From Endozoicomonas sp. 4G (lineage in GTDB: Bacteria > Pseudomonadota > Gammaproteobacteria > Pseudomonadales > Endozoicomonadaceae), in assembly GCF_023822025.1 (NCBI RefSeq), contig NZ_CP082909.1, positions 2,966,001 to 3,030,000 on the forward strand: 64,000 nt of DNA, in the 5' to 3' direction. Made by a program: the position numbers and the translations under genes. The notes under the pieces were generated by a model. That model saw only the letters and a program-made list of their open reading frames with translations. It was not told the DNA's origin and made no database searches. This document shows, piece by piece, positions 33,963 through 43,800 of this stretch; positions within the stretch are counted from its first letter, which is position 1, and the number at the start of each line of letters is the position of its first letter.

Positions 33963-35264
33963 TTGAAACCGGTCAAAGTAGGAATATGTGGCCTGGGCAC
34001 CGTAGGCAGCGGTACGTTTAATGTACTGACACGCAATGCCAGCAGTATTGCGGCACGAACTGGCAGACCCATTGTCGTAGAGCAGATTGGTGCCCGTCGG
34101 GACAACCCCGCTGCTGACACTTCCACCACACCCATCACCCGTGACATTTTTGATGTCGCCCGCAATCCGGACGTGGATATTCTGGTTGAAACCATTGGCG
34201 GCTACGACGTTGCCAAGGAGCTGATTCTCACCGCGATCCAACACGGCAAGCATGTTGTTACCGCCAACAAAGCCCTGATTGCCGAGCATGGCAATGAGAT
34301 TTTTCAGGCTGCCCGTGAAAAGGGGGTCGTGGTCGCCTATGAAGCAGCTGTGGCGGGCGGTATCCCTGTTATCAAATGCCTGAGAGAAGGTCTGGCAGGT
34401 AACCAGGTTAACTGGCTGGCGGGCATCATCAATGGCACAGGTAATTTTATTCTGACCGAAATGGGCGACAAGAATCGTTCATTTGCAGAGGTACTGGCCG
34501 AAGCCCAGGCGCTGGGATACGCAGAAGCAGACCCCACCTTTGATGTAGAAGGCATTGATGCCTGCCATAAGCTGACCATTATGGCTGCCATTGCCTTTGG
34601 TATTCCCCTGAACTTTGAGCGCGCCTATACGGAAGGCATCAGTCGTGTAACCCCGGCAGATATTCAATACGCACAAGAACTGGGCTACCGAATCAAACAC
34701 CTGGGCATTACCCGTCAAACCGATGCAGGTATTGAACTCAGAGTTCACCCCACCCTGATTCCAGCTTCCCGCCCAATGGCCAATATCAACGGAGTATTGA
34801 ACTCAGTGGTGATCAATGCCGATGCCATCGGTGAAACCATGATGGTCGGACCCGGTGCGGGTGCTGAACCCACTGCCTCTTCTGTGGTGGCCGACATCAT
34901 GGATATTGCCAGGGCACTGGCAACGCCCGAAGCAACGCCTGAGCCACTGGGCTTTTCTGAAGAGGCGTTAAAAAGCACTCCGATTCTGTCCATTGGTGAA
35001 ACACTGAGTCCCAACTACCTGCGTATTCATGCTGAAGATCACCCTGGTGTCATGAATGCCATTACCCGGATTCTCAGTAACCACGGAATCAATATTGATG
35101 CCATCACTCAGAAAGCGGCCCGTGAAAACGATGGCTTTGCTGACATTGTTATCCTGACCCAGACCATAAAATCATCGGTACTGGATCAAGCCATTGTTAA
35201 AATTGAAGACCTGATCGACATCCAGGCACCTGTTACACGTATTCGTGTTGAGACGATGACCTGA
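33963..35264 (+). CDS. hom: Homoserine dehydrogenase
   Basis: 433 aa from a TTG. Reduces aspartate semialdehyde to homoserine for threonine and methionine synthesis. NAD(P)-binding VGICGLGTVGSGTFNVL, catalytic region NWLAGIINGTGNFILTEM and EADPTFDVEGIDACHKL, and a C-terminal ACT domain (YLRIHAEDHPGVMNAITRIL), so probably threonine-regulated. GGGGGATGACAG precedes the TTG. thrC follows 56 bases downstream. Confidence 0.95.
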   Translation: MKPVKVGICGLGTVGSGTFNVLTRNASSIAARTGRPIVVEQIGARRDNPAADTSTTPITRDIFDVARNPDVDILVETIGGYDVAKELILTAIQHGKHVVTANKALIAEHGNEIFQAAREKGVVVAYEAAVAGGIPVIKCLREGLAGNQVNWLAGIINGTGNFILTEMGDKNRSFAEVLAEAQALGYAEADPTFDVEGIDACHKLTIMAAIAFGIPLNFERAYTEGISRVTPADIQYAQELGYRIKHLGITRQTDAGIELRVHPTLIPASRPMANINGVLNSVVINADAIGETMMVGPGAGAEPTASSVVADIMDIARALATPEATPEPLGFSEEALKSTPILSIGETLSPNYLRIHAEDHPGVMNAITRILSNHGINIDAITQKAARENDGFADIVILTQTIKSSVLDQAIVKIEDLIDIQAPVTRIRVETMT

Positions 35265-35320
35265 GAACTGTCGTTTGCCAGACAGCTTTAACTTCGAATA
35301 AACACTAGATGGAATAAGCC

Positions 35321-36727
35321 GTGAAATACATCAGCACCCGGGGACAGGGCGGAGCAAAGAGTTTTCAGGAAGTCCTTCTGGCCGGACTGGCCGAAGATGG
35401 TGGTTTGTACGTCCCTGCCGAACTGCCCCGGTTTGACCAGGACAAAATCCGTTCACTGAGAGGCCTGCCCTACAACGAGCTGGCCTTTGAAGTCATCCAA
35501 CCTTTTGTGGCGGGTGAGATTCCTGACGCCAAACTGAAGGGAATGATTGATGACAGCTACACGACCTTTGCCCACGAAGCCGTAGCACCGTTAACCCAGC
35601 TGAAAAGCCACCAGTGGATTATGGAGCTGTTCCATGGCCCTACCCTGGCTTTTAAAGATTTTGCCCTGCAACTGCTTGGCCGACTGCTGGACTACACACT
35701 CACCGAAAGAGGCGAACGGGCTGTGGTGCTGGGCGCCACTTCCGGCGACACCGGCTCAGCGGCCATTGAAGGCTGTCGCCACAGTGACGCCATGGATATT
35801 TTTATCCTCCATCCCTACCAGCGAGTCTCGGAATTTCAAAGACGACAAATGACTACTGTTCTGGACAGCAGCGTTAACAACATTGCCGTTCAGGGCAATT
35901 TTGATGATTGTCAGGCCATGGTCAAACAGTGCTTTGCCGATCAGTCTTTCCTGCCTGAGTCTTCAGGGAAAAAGCCCCGCCTGGTGGCTGTCAATTCCAT
36001 CAACTGGGCCCGCATCATGGCCCAGGTTGTTTACTACTTCCATGCAGCATTGGAGTTGGGTGGCCCGGACAGAGCGGTTTCCTTCTCGGTACCCACCGGT
36101 AACTTCGGTGACATCTTCGCAGGTTACATTGCCCGTGGTATGGGACTGCCAGTGGACAAGCTGATTGTCGCTACCAACCGTAACGACATTTTGCACCGTT
36201 TTTTCCAGAGCAATGATTACCGCAAACAGGGTCTCGAACACACCCTGTCGCCCAGTATGGATATCATGGTCTCAAGCAACTTTGAACGCCTGCTGTTTGA
36301 CCTTCAGGATCGTGACGGTAACGCCCTGGCAGAACAGATGGCAACCTTCGAAGAAACCGGCAAACTGTCGGTTTCAGAACAACGCTGGCAGAAAGTCCGT
36401 GAGTTATTCGACAGCAGTCGTACTGATAACCAGGACACCTGCGATGCCATCAAAGTTATTTTTGATCGCACCGGATACCTGGCTGACCCTCATACTGTGA
36501 CCGCTATAAGAGCGCTGGAAGAAGTTGCAACAGACCGCCGTACTCCCAATGTTGTGCTGGCCACCGCCCACCCGGTGAAGTTTCCCCAAGCCATTGAACA
36601 AGCCGGTCTGGATGCGCCAAAGCGGCCTCATCATCTGAAGGATCTTCTGGATCGTGAAGAGCGTTATGAGGTTCTGCCTAACGACCTGAACGCTGTGAAA
36701 CGTTTTATTCAAAATCATCTGACCTAA
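35321..36727 (+). CDS. thrC: Threonine synthase
   Basis: 468 aa, GTG start (MKYISTRGQGGAKSFQEVLL). PLP enzyme converting O-phosphohomoserine to threonine. PLP Lys in HGPTLAFKDFALQLLGR, phosphate-binding LGATSGDTGSAAIEG, and later VPTGNFGDIFAGYIARGMGL. Of the longer bacterial/fungal type. Downstream of hom in one transcript; a terminator-like hairpin follows. Confidence 0.96.
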   Translation: MKYISTRGQGGAKSFQEVLLAGLAEDGGLYVPAELPRFDQDKIRSLRGLPYNELAFEVIQPFVAGEIPDAKLKGMIDDSYTTFAHEAVAPLTQLKSHQWIMELFHGPTLAFKDFALQLLGRLLDYTLTERGERAVVLGATSGDTGSAAIEGCRHSDAMDIFILHPYQRVSEFQRRQMTTVLDSSVNNIAVQGNFDDCQAMVKQCFADQSFLPESSGKKPRLVAVNSINWARIMAQVVYYFHAALELGGPDRAVSFSVPTGNFGDIFAGYIARGMGLPVDKLIVATNRNDILHRFFQSNDYRKQGLEHTLSPSMDIMVSSNFERLLFDLQDRDGNALAEQMATFEETGKLSVSEQRWQKVRELFDSSRTDNQDTCDAIKVIFDRTGYLADPHTVTAIRALEEVATDRRTPNVVLATAHPVKFPQAIEQAGLDAPKRPHHLKDLLDREERYEVLPNDLNAVKRFIQNHLT

Positions 36728-36738
36728 TAAAGCTTCCC

Positions 36739-36770
36739 GCAGGCAACTTATCTGGTTGCCTGCTCTCATT
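36739..36770 (+). terminator. Terminator after thrC
   Basis: A perfect 9-bp stem GCAGGCAAC/GTTGCCTGC (36739-36747 with 36755-36763), seven-base loop, then a T-rich tail (TCTCATTTA). Confidence 0.65.
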
Positions 36771-36853
36771 TAGCCAACAACAATCCTGTGCTCTGACGCT
36801 CTCTGTGATAAAGTAAACCAATACTTTTCCATTGCCGTTAGTCCAGAATTTTC

Positions 36854-38572
36854 ATGCCGCTTCAAATCGTTAGACGCACCAGCAATCCTCTTCCTTTAAC
36901 GGATGACATCCACCCGCTTCTCGCCCGTATATACAGTGCCCGGGGGATCAGCCATCCGGCAGAAATCAATCGTCAGTTGAAAGGTCTGCAGAGCTACAAA
37001 AGTCTTAAGGATATTGAAAAGGCGGCCAGACTTCTGGCTGACGCTGTCTGTGGACAACAGCGTATTTTAATCGTCGGCGACTTTGATTGCGACGGCGCCA
37101 CCAGCAGTGCGCTGGGTGTGCTGGCCTTGAGGCAAATGAGTGGAGTGGCCGACTACCTGGTACCAAACCGCTTTGAATACGGTTACGGCCTGACGCCGGA
37201 GATTGTTCAGGTTGCCAAACACTATCAGCCAGACGTGCTGGTCACCGTCGACAATGGCATTTCCAGCATAGAAGGCGTAGCAGCGGCAAAATCTCAAGGC
37301 TGGAAGGTGATCGTTACGGATCACCATCTGGCGGGTGAACAGCTTCCTGAAGCCGATGCTATCGTCAACCCCAATCAGCCTGACTGCCCTTTTACCGGTA
37401 AAAATACCGCCGGGGTGGGCATTATTTTTTACGTTATCTGTGCCCTGAGAACCGAATTGCGGGCGCGGGGCTGGTTTACCGGAAAAACTGAATTCAACCC
37501 TTTTCAGCTACTGGATCTTGTTGCCTTGGGAACCATTGCTGATGTTGTCAGTCTTGATGCCAACAACCGCATTCTGGCCTATCAGGGTCTGGCAAGAATA
37601 CGTGCAGGACACTGTCGTCCGGGGATTCAGGCGCTGATTGAGGTCTCAGGCCGACAACAGTCCCGCCTGACTTCTTCCGACCTGGGATTTGCCCTGGGGC
37701 CCCGTCTGAATGCGGCAGGGCGTCTGGATGATATGTCCACCGGTATTGAATTACTGCTGGCAGAGCGCATCGAAACAGCAAGGGAATTGGCCGCTGAGCT
37801 GGACAGCCTCAACCAGGACAGAAAAGAAATTGAAGCAGGAATGCAGGTAGAAGCCATGCGACACCTGTCCAGTTTAGAACTGGATCAACATTCCGACCTG
37901 CCCTGGGGGGTCACTCTTTTTCAGGAAGGCTGGCATCAGGGAGTAGTAGGCATTCTGGCCTCAAGGGTGAAAGAGAAGCTGCACCGCCCGGTGATTGCCT
38001 TTGCCGAGGCAGACAATGGCGAAATCAAAGGTTCCGCAAGATCCATAAAAGGTCTGCATATGCGTGATGCCCTGGACAGTGTTGCCCGGGAAAACCCCGG
38101 CCTGATCATCAAATTCGGCGGCCATGCCATGGCCGCAGGTCTGAGCATTTATAAAAAAGATTTTGAAGCGTTCTCAACAGCCTTTGACCGGATCGTTAAG
38201 CAGGAACTCTCTGCTGAGCAGCTTGAAGCAGAGATCCATACCGACGGTGAACTGGGTGTTTCCGAACTGACGATGGATACAGCCCAACTGCTACGGGACA
38301 GCGGGCCATGGGGGCAGAATTTCCCGGAACCTTCGTTCGATGGTCGCTTTCAGATTATTCAGCAGAAGCTGGTAGGCCAGAAACATCTGAAAATGGTGCT
38401 CAAGCTGCCTTCCTCAGACTATTATGTGGACGCCATTGCCTTTAACATTGACCCCGGACTCTGGCCAAACCAGAACATAAAATCAGTGAATGTCGTTTAT
38501 AAACTGGACATCAACGACTTTCGCGGCCAACAGAACCTTCAGCTGATTGTTGATCACCTTGAATCAGCCTGA
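36854..38572 (+). CDS. recJ: Single-stranded-DNA-specific exonuclease RecJ
   Basis: 572 aa, ATG start. 5'-3' ssDNA exonuclease used in recombination and mismatch repair. DHH-family motifs: VGDFDCDGATSSALG (metal-binding Asp residues), VTVDNGISS, IVTDHHLAGE and the AIVNPNQPDCPF loop, then DHHA1 with FGGHAMAAGLSIY, and the C-terminal OB-like part. Complete length for the family. Conserved neighbour of thrC. Confidence 0.95.
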   Translation: MPLQIVRRTSNPLPLTDDIHPLLARIYSARGISHPAEINRQLKGLQSYKSLKDIEKAARLLADAVCGQQRILIVGDFDCDGATSSALGVLALRQMSGVADYLVPNRFEYGYGLTPEIVQVAKHYQPDVLVTVDNGISSIEGVAAAKSQGWKVIVTDHHLAGEQLPEADAIVNPNQPDCPFTGKNTAGVGIIFYVICALRTELRARGWFTGKTEFNPFQLLDLVALGTIADVVSLDANNRILAYQGLARIRAGHCRPGIQALIEVSGRQQSRLTSSDLGFALGPRLNAAGRLDDMSTGIELLLAERIETARELAAELDSLNQDRKEIEAGMQVEAMRHLSSLELDQHSDLPWGVTLFQEGWHQGVVGILASRVKEKLHRPVIAFAEADNGEIKGSARSIKGLHMRDALDSVARENPGLIIKFGGHAMAAGLSIYKKDFEAFSTAFDRIVKQELSAEQLEAEIHTDGELGVSELTMDTAQLLRDSGPWGQNFPEPSFDGRFQIIQQKLVGQKHLKMVLKLPSSDYYVDAIAFNIDPGLWPNQNIKSVNVVYKLDINDFRGQQNLQLIVDHLESA

Positions 38573-38657
38573 GCGTTCAGATCATCATTGCCCTTTGCTG
38601 ATTTCTAAACTATTTTGGTGACTCCAGAACTGTTTCCAGAAGAAGACACAAAAAACA

Positions 38658-39281
38658 ATGACTGAGTCCCGAATGTCCGGCATCGCTGCCCCACTTATTG
38701 CGTTAATCATTTCCCTGGGATTATTGATCCCCGGGATTACCCAGCCCCTGATCACACTTCAGGCGGATATGAACCGCCAGGCCCTGGTCAAGGAAGGCCA
38801 GAAAATTATGGAACAACAGTCCATGCACCCTGCCCTGCTGTCCATGGCCAACCAGTTCCTGTCTAACCTGAAGGTCGAAGGCCAGAGCCGGGTTTATGAC
38901 AAAACCCGAAGCATTCTGGGCACGGCCAGCGATCTCTGGAATTTTGGCTACCCATTGGTAGCCATTCTGATTCTTACTTTCAGTGTCCTGATTCCTGCCA
39001 TCAAAAGCTTGCTCCTGCTGGCATCCTGCCATCCATCATCCCGAACGATCGCACTCAAAGTAAATGCGGTGCTCGGTAAATGGTCAATGGCCGATGTCTT
39101 CGCCATGGGCGTTCTTATTGCCATGCTGGCTGCAGACGCCGCTGCGTCCGAAAACGCTCTGCTGAACTTTCAGGCAGAGCTGCATTCCGGATTTTACTGG
39201 TTTGTCGCCTACTGCCTGGTTTCAGGGCTGGCAGGGCAATGGTTGTTAAAAGATGCTCAATCTTCCATCTCACTTACCTGA
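38658..39281 (+). CDS. PqiA-family membrane protein
   Basis: 207 residues. Signal-like first helix, a periplasmic segment of about 70 residues, and further helices. The PqiA signature is seen as VLIPAIKSLLLLASC and GKWSMADVFAMGVLIAML. Members act in envelope lipid trafficking with MCE proteins, but no pqiB-like partner is adjacent. Its tail overlaps the convergent DUF2721 gene by 25 bases. Confidence 0.78.
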   Translation: MTESRMSGIAAPLIALIISLGLLIPGITQPLITLQADMNRQALVKEGQKIMEQQSMHPALLSMANQFLSNLKVEGQSRVYDKTRSILGTASDLWNFGYPLVAILILTFSVLIPAIKSLLLLASCHPSSRTIALKVNAVLGKWSMADVFAMGVLIAMLAADAAASENALLNFQAELHSGFYWFVAYCLVSGLAGQWLLKDAQSSISLT

Positions 39282-39649
39282 AGCTCCAGGGCATCGATGG
39301 AAATTTTTATCTCGGCCAGGCAGATGATCAGGGAAATCAATAAAACAAACAGGCTAATACCAAAAATGATAAAACCCACTTGATATTGACCCAGGTGAAG
39401 GAGAAACATCACCAGAACACAGAAGATAAAGCTGATTATCCCGGCCCCCTGCATGTGTTTGACCAATACCATGCGCCGTCGAAGGCTTTTCATCTGCTCT
39501 TTGATGTGAAGGTTATCCGGATGCTTCTTAAACTCACCATGAAGGTTCCTGATCAATGAAGCCAGAGCCAGGAACTTGTTGGTATAGGAAAGGAATAACA
39601 GAGAAATAGCTGGAAACAGCAAAGCGGGAGTAGTTAGATTCAGCTCCAT
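39257..39649 (-). CDS. DUF2721 family membrane protein
   Basis: 130 residues: an N-terminal helix (TTPALLFPAISLLFLSYTNK), an amphipathic basic region (LHIKEQMKSLRRRMVLVKHM) and two helices in the C-terminal half, the usual DUF2721 layout. Function unknown. Between the PqiA-like gene and dinB, convergent with the former. Confidence 0.78.
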   Translation of the reverse strand: MELNLTTPALLFPAISLLFLSYTNKFLALASLIRNLHGEFKKHPDNLHIKEQMKSLRRRMVLVKHMQGAGIISFIFCVLVMFLLHLGQYQVGFIIFGISLFVLLISLIICLAEIKISIDALELQVSEMED

Positions 39650-39689
39650 AGGTCCTTATCTGAGATTGAATGTTGAGGGAGACGCCATT

Positions 39690-40802
39690 TTATATCCTTC
39701 TGCCCCTGCGTTCAAACAGCTCCAGCTGCTGCATTTGCCCGGAGGTTCTCAGATCCAGCAGCCTTACTCCTACTCCCAGTAAGCGTACAGGCTTATTCCT
39801 CCCCCTCTGCCAGGCCCGAATCAGCAATTCCCGAAAATGTGCTTCCGGCGTCTGGTCTTCACGCTCTACCATTTCCTCAAGCGTGGTCTGGGTGAAATCA
39901 TTGAACTTCACTTTGACAAAGCGTCTGGTGACCGAATATTCATTCTTTATGGTTTGAAAACGTCGCGACAAATCCTCAATCAGAGGCTTAACCTGAGTCA
40001 GTATCGACGGCTCATCCTGCAAATCTTCATCAAACGTGTGTTCAACCGATAACGACTTGCGTCTTCTATCCGGCTCCAGCGCCCGATTATCCACCCCTCT
40101 GGAAAGCTCCCAGAGACGCTCACCGAAACGACCAAACCAACGGCATAACTCAACCGGGGAGTATTGTCGCAACATGCCACAGGTCATAATCCCTTTGCTA
40201 TGGAGCTTTTGCGCAGTCACCTTACCAACGCCGTGTAGCTTCTCTACGGGTAATTCAAAAACAAAATCCTGGACCTGATCGGGCGTGATCACACAAAGAC
40301 CGTTTGGCTTATTCCAGTCCGATGCCACCTTGGCCAGAAACTTGTTGGGAGCTACACCAACGGAAACAGTGATACCCACCTCTTCCCGCACCGATTTCAT
40401 AATTTCACGGGCCATCAGCGTACCACTGCCTTTGCAGTGACTGGACTGGGAAACGTCCAGATAGGCCTCATCCAGCGACAGCGGTTCAATCATCTCAGTG
40501 TAACGATGAAAAATAGTATGCATCTGTCGTGAAGCCGCTTTATAAACGTCAAACCGGGCAGGCAAAATAATCAACTCAGGGCAAAGCCTGAGTGCCTGAT
40601 AAGAGGCCATGGCAGAATGCACGCCTGACTTTCGGGCGGCATAGCTGCATGTGGCTATGACGCCTCGACGTTCAGCCTTTCCACCCACAGCAAAGGCCTT
40701 GCCTTTTAACGTGGGGTCATCCCTCTCCTCTACAGAGCAGTAGAAAGCATCTGCATCAACGTGGAGAATTTTTCGCTGAACGGATGGATTCGGGTCTGGC
40801 AT
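39690..40802 (-). CDS. dinB: DNA polymerase IV
   Basis: 370 aa, Y-family translesion polymerase. Catalytic acidic residues in HVDADAFYCSVEERDDP and EPLSLDEAYLDVS; steric-gate region AFYCSVE; thumb and little-finger region KSLSVEHTFDEDL. The ATG (MPDPNPSVQRKILHVDADAF) gives about 13 residues before the core; a later start is possible. SOS regulation is usual, but I see no clear LexA box upstream. Confidence 0.94.
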   Translation of the reverse strand: MPDPNPSVQRKILHVDADAFYCSVEERDDPTLKGKAFAVGGKAERRGVIATCSYAARKSGVHSAMASYQALRLCPELIILPARFDVYKAASRQMHTIFHRYTEMIEPLSLDEAYLDVSQSSHCKGSGTLMAREIMKSVREEVGITVSVGVAPNKFLAKVASDWNKPNGLCVITPDQVQDFVFELPVEKLHGVGKVTAQKLHSKGIMTCGMLRQYSPVELCRWFGRFGERLWELSRGVDNRALEPDRRRKSLSVEHTFDEDLQDEPSILTQVKPLIEDLSRRFQTIKNEYSVTRRFVKVKFNDFTQTTLEEMVEREDQTPEAHFRELLIRAWQRGRNKPVRLLGVGVRLLDLRTSGQMQQLELFERRGRRI

Positions 40803-40896
40803 AGTGTGTATGAAATGCTCGAAAAGACAATTAATTACTGCTTTTTATAATGATTAATCAAGATCAATTCAATCACGTTATCAGATTTAGGTATGC

Positions 40897-43800
40897 TCAT
40901 GTTTTAGGAGGTACTTTCTTGAGGTAAAGTTTAACCATGGAGTTCATTCGAAGTGCAGACGCGACAAAGAGCTGATCAGCTTTAAGCTCAGGAGCAGCGA
41001 AATTAAAAGCATAAGCATTCATACGAATTAAGCCCAGCATATACTCGCGATCACTCAACAGCGTTTTGCTGGCCAATGATAAGTTGTAAATCTGATCAGT
41101 AGCGGCCATTTTAACAATGTCTTTATCGTCCCGGATTCCTTCACCTGCATAACGCATAGCTCCTGGATAATCTGCGAGAGCAGCCTTTACAATGTTTTCA
41201 TTATCCCGAAGCCTCTGGCTGGCATATTCTAGCTGTCTGCCATTTCGATTGACTGCGGCCAGGACGACATCTTCATCATCCTTTAGCCCTTCACTAACGT
41301 ATTGCAGATCCATGCGATGTTTTGCAACGGCTTCTAATACAAGGCCTTTATCGTTTCTAACCCGTGGGCTGGCATACTTCAGCCCATGCTGGCGCAAGAA
41401 ATTCCTGATCTTTTCTTTATGCTCCCCAGACGGCTGACCTGGTGGAATATAAAACTTCAGGCTGTCACTGCAGGATTGCTCGATAACAAAGTATTCATCC
41501 TTCAAATGGGGATAGACAAGCTCAAGCCAAGGCATAGCCCTATCGATATCTGACAGTAAAAAATGATAAAAGAACTCTCTGCGGGCGTCCTCAGCGATCT
41601 TATCACTCCTTAACCATTCCCCAAGATTGTCCTTCGATTTTATTAACCACCGACTATGGTCAACAAACTGCTGTTGATCATTGCTTAAAAGCTGGTAGCA
41701 ATCAGGAGTAATGTCACAATCGTTAGTGTTTACCATTCTGAAAAGGCAATGTTGAAAGGCGAATCTATGGGCTTGGGTCGCAGTATCGCTATTAAGGCGT
41801 TGCTCAAGCAAGTTAAAGCTCCACTGGTCTCCCTCAACAATCGCTAATCCATTAAAGAGCACATCCAGATCTTTCATTGTCTGTAGCGCTATTATCAGTT
41901 TTTCAAAGGCATACTGCAGAGCCTCACGCAGTTTCACCCGAGGGCATTCGACAATCATTTCACCCGCTACGGGATTGACACTGACCTTCATGCCATCCGC
42001 TTCTTTATCCAGTTCAATGGCCTTCAGTAACTGCGCCAGAAACCACATACGCTTCAACTTGCCGGATTTTTGACTGCTACCATTAGAATCAAAATTGTCA
42101 GAAAATCTAAGCCGCAAGGTTCGTCCCTTCCCACCCTCCGCATCTTCAAGCAGCTCGATAAGACTCATATGAGCGCCAAGCTTCAGGTTGACAATCAAGG
42201 CATCGTCCATACTGACGACAGTTCCTGAACACTGTAATTTATTGATATATATCTCGCCTATACAACTCAAAAGCGATGCCTTTTTACCCGGAGTCGTGCA
42301 ATCAACATAAGTAATCTTATCTACAGTGAATATCTTGCCCTGCCCCGAATCCAGAGTAACCGGTGCCAGTGCGTTTACAAAGCGCTGGTGCAGGGCAAAA
42401 ATCAGCTCATGGACACTCCGAACCTGCTCAGCTTCCTTGGGGTTGAGTGCTTGAAGAACGGATTGCAGCAGATGGCAGACTGCCAACCAAGCACGAAACG
42501 ATAGCAGCCCTTCTGTACGGGATTGCTGAGGAGGAATACTAATACACTGCCGTCCAGATCGGATGATCCGTTTCAGCCTTTCGAAACGACTGATCAGTTG
42601 CGGCAATTCATCCCGCAATAACTGAACCTCGGATGAGCCTTTCTCACCCGCCAGCTTTAAGAAGGCCCGGTAACCCTGCAACAGGGCCTGGGCCCCGTGA
42701 ACCAGCCGCTTTACGTTGTCTTTAGTCTCTGCCAGTATCCTGGATCGTTGTGGCGACATGCTCAGTTTTACCGGATTGGCCAGACAATCCAGTCCACCAC
42801 CGGGGGCAAAAAATGCCAGCAGGCGGGCATTTTGATCCGTGAGCCATTGGAAACCGCTGGCAACCTCAAGGAATGTGCCTTCGGGAAAGGATAAATCATC
42901 CCGCGAGGGGACGGCTTTGGTTTGTGGCACATCAAATGGGGAGGATAGCTTTCTGAAAGTCGCCAGTTGTCCGCTAATGTCACCGGCAACAATAAAGGCA
43001 CCGGGCTCGTCGTTAAACCGAGCGCAGGCCAGTGTCGCCTGTTGGCCTGCCTGAGCAGCCACAGCCTCAAACTGATCACCGGCCAGCATCAACGTTTTTT
43101 GTTGTTGTTTCATACCGATCGCAAAATGATCATTGGATCCTCCTCTGGCAATGACAATACCGCCAACCCGTTTCAGGAACTCAGGATCAAGCATCCAGTC
43201 TTCAATGTGGTCAGCTACGACAATGGCTCCCTCCGGCATGGTGTCTGCCTTTCCTTTGTCAGCCAGCCAGACTGTTCCGGTGCAAAAGCCTTCACTGACG
43301 CCCGCACCTGTGGCAATGGCCTCTTCGGGTATGGGCATGGCAAAGTTCATGTCGCCAGAGAGCTGGGTAACAGGGCGCGCCTGCAACACGCACAGCTCAC
43401 CCTCAGGATTGATGCCAAACTCCGCATCCACGGGGCAGCGCAATAAGTTTTCCAGTTTAGTCACCATCTCCCTGATATCTGAAACCATTTTATCAGTGAC
43501 TAAGTGACTAACGTCGTCTTTCTGAGTGTCGGTATTATCAATTCTTGTTTCTGAATAGCCGTTATTGCTCTTACGCAAGACATAGTGACTTGAGATCGCA
43601 CCGGGAAAGTATTGATAGCTGTCAGGGCCTTCCTCATAAGCAATATCAATACGGTGAGGCGTGTTACCGGACTGCCCGGCAACCACACCTCTGGGCTGAC
43701 CGCGGGTGAATTCAACCCCGATGTTACGATTCTGAAAAGATTGAAAGCTCATGATGACTCCGCCGCATTGGCAGTCAATACACTCCTGAATGATCAGTGC

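Noticed and set aside
42697-43507. Several plus-strand frames of 65-159 aa inside the dikinase-like genes
   Set aside because: They recur at the same place in every paralogue as shadows of the conserved minus-strand protein.
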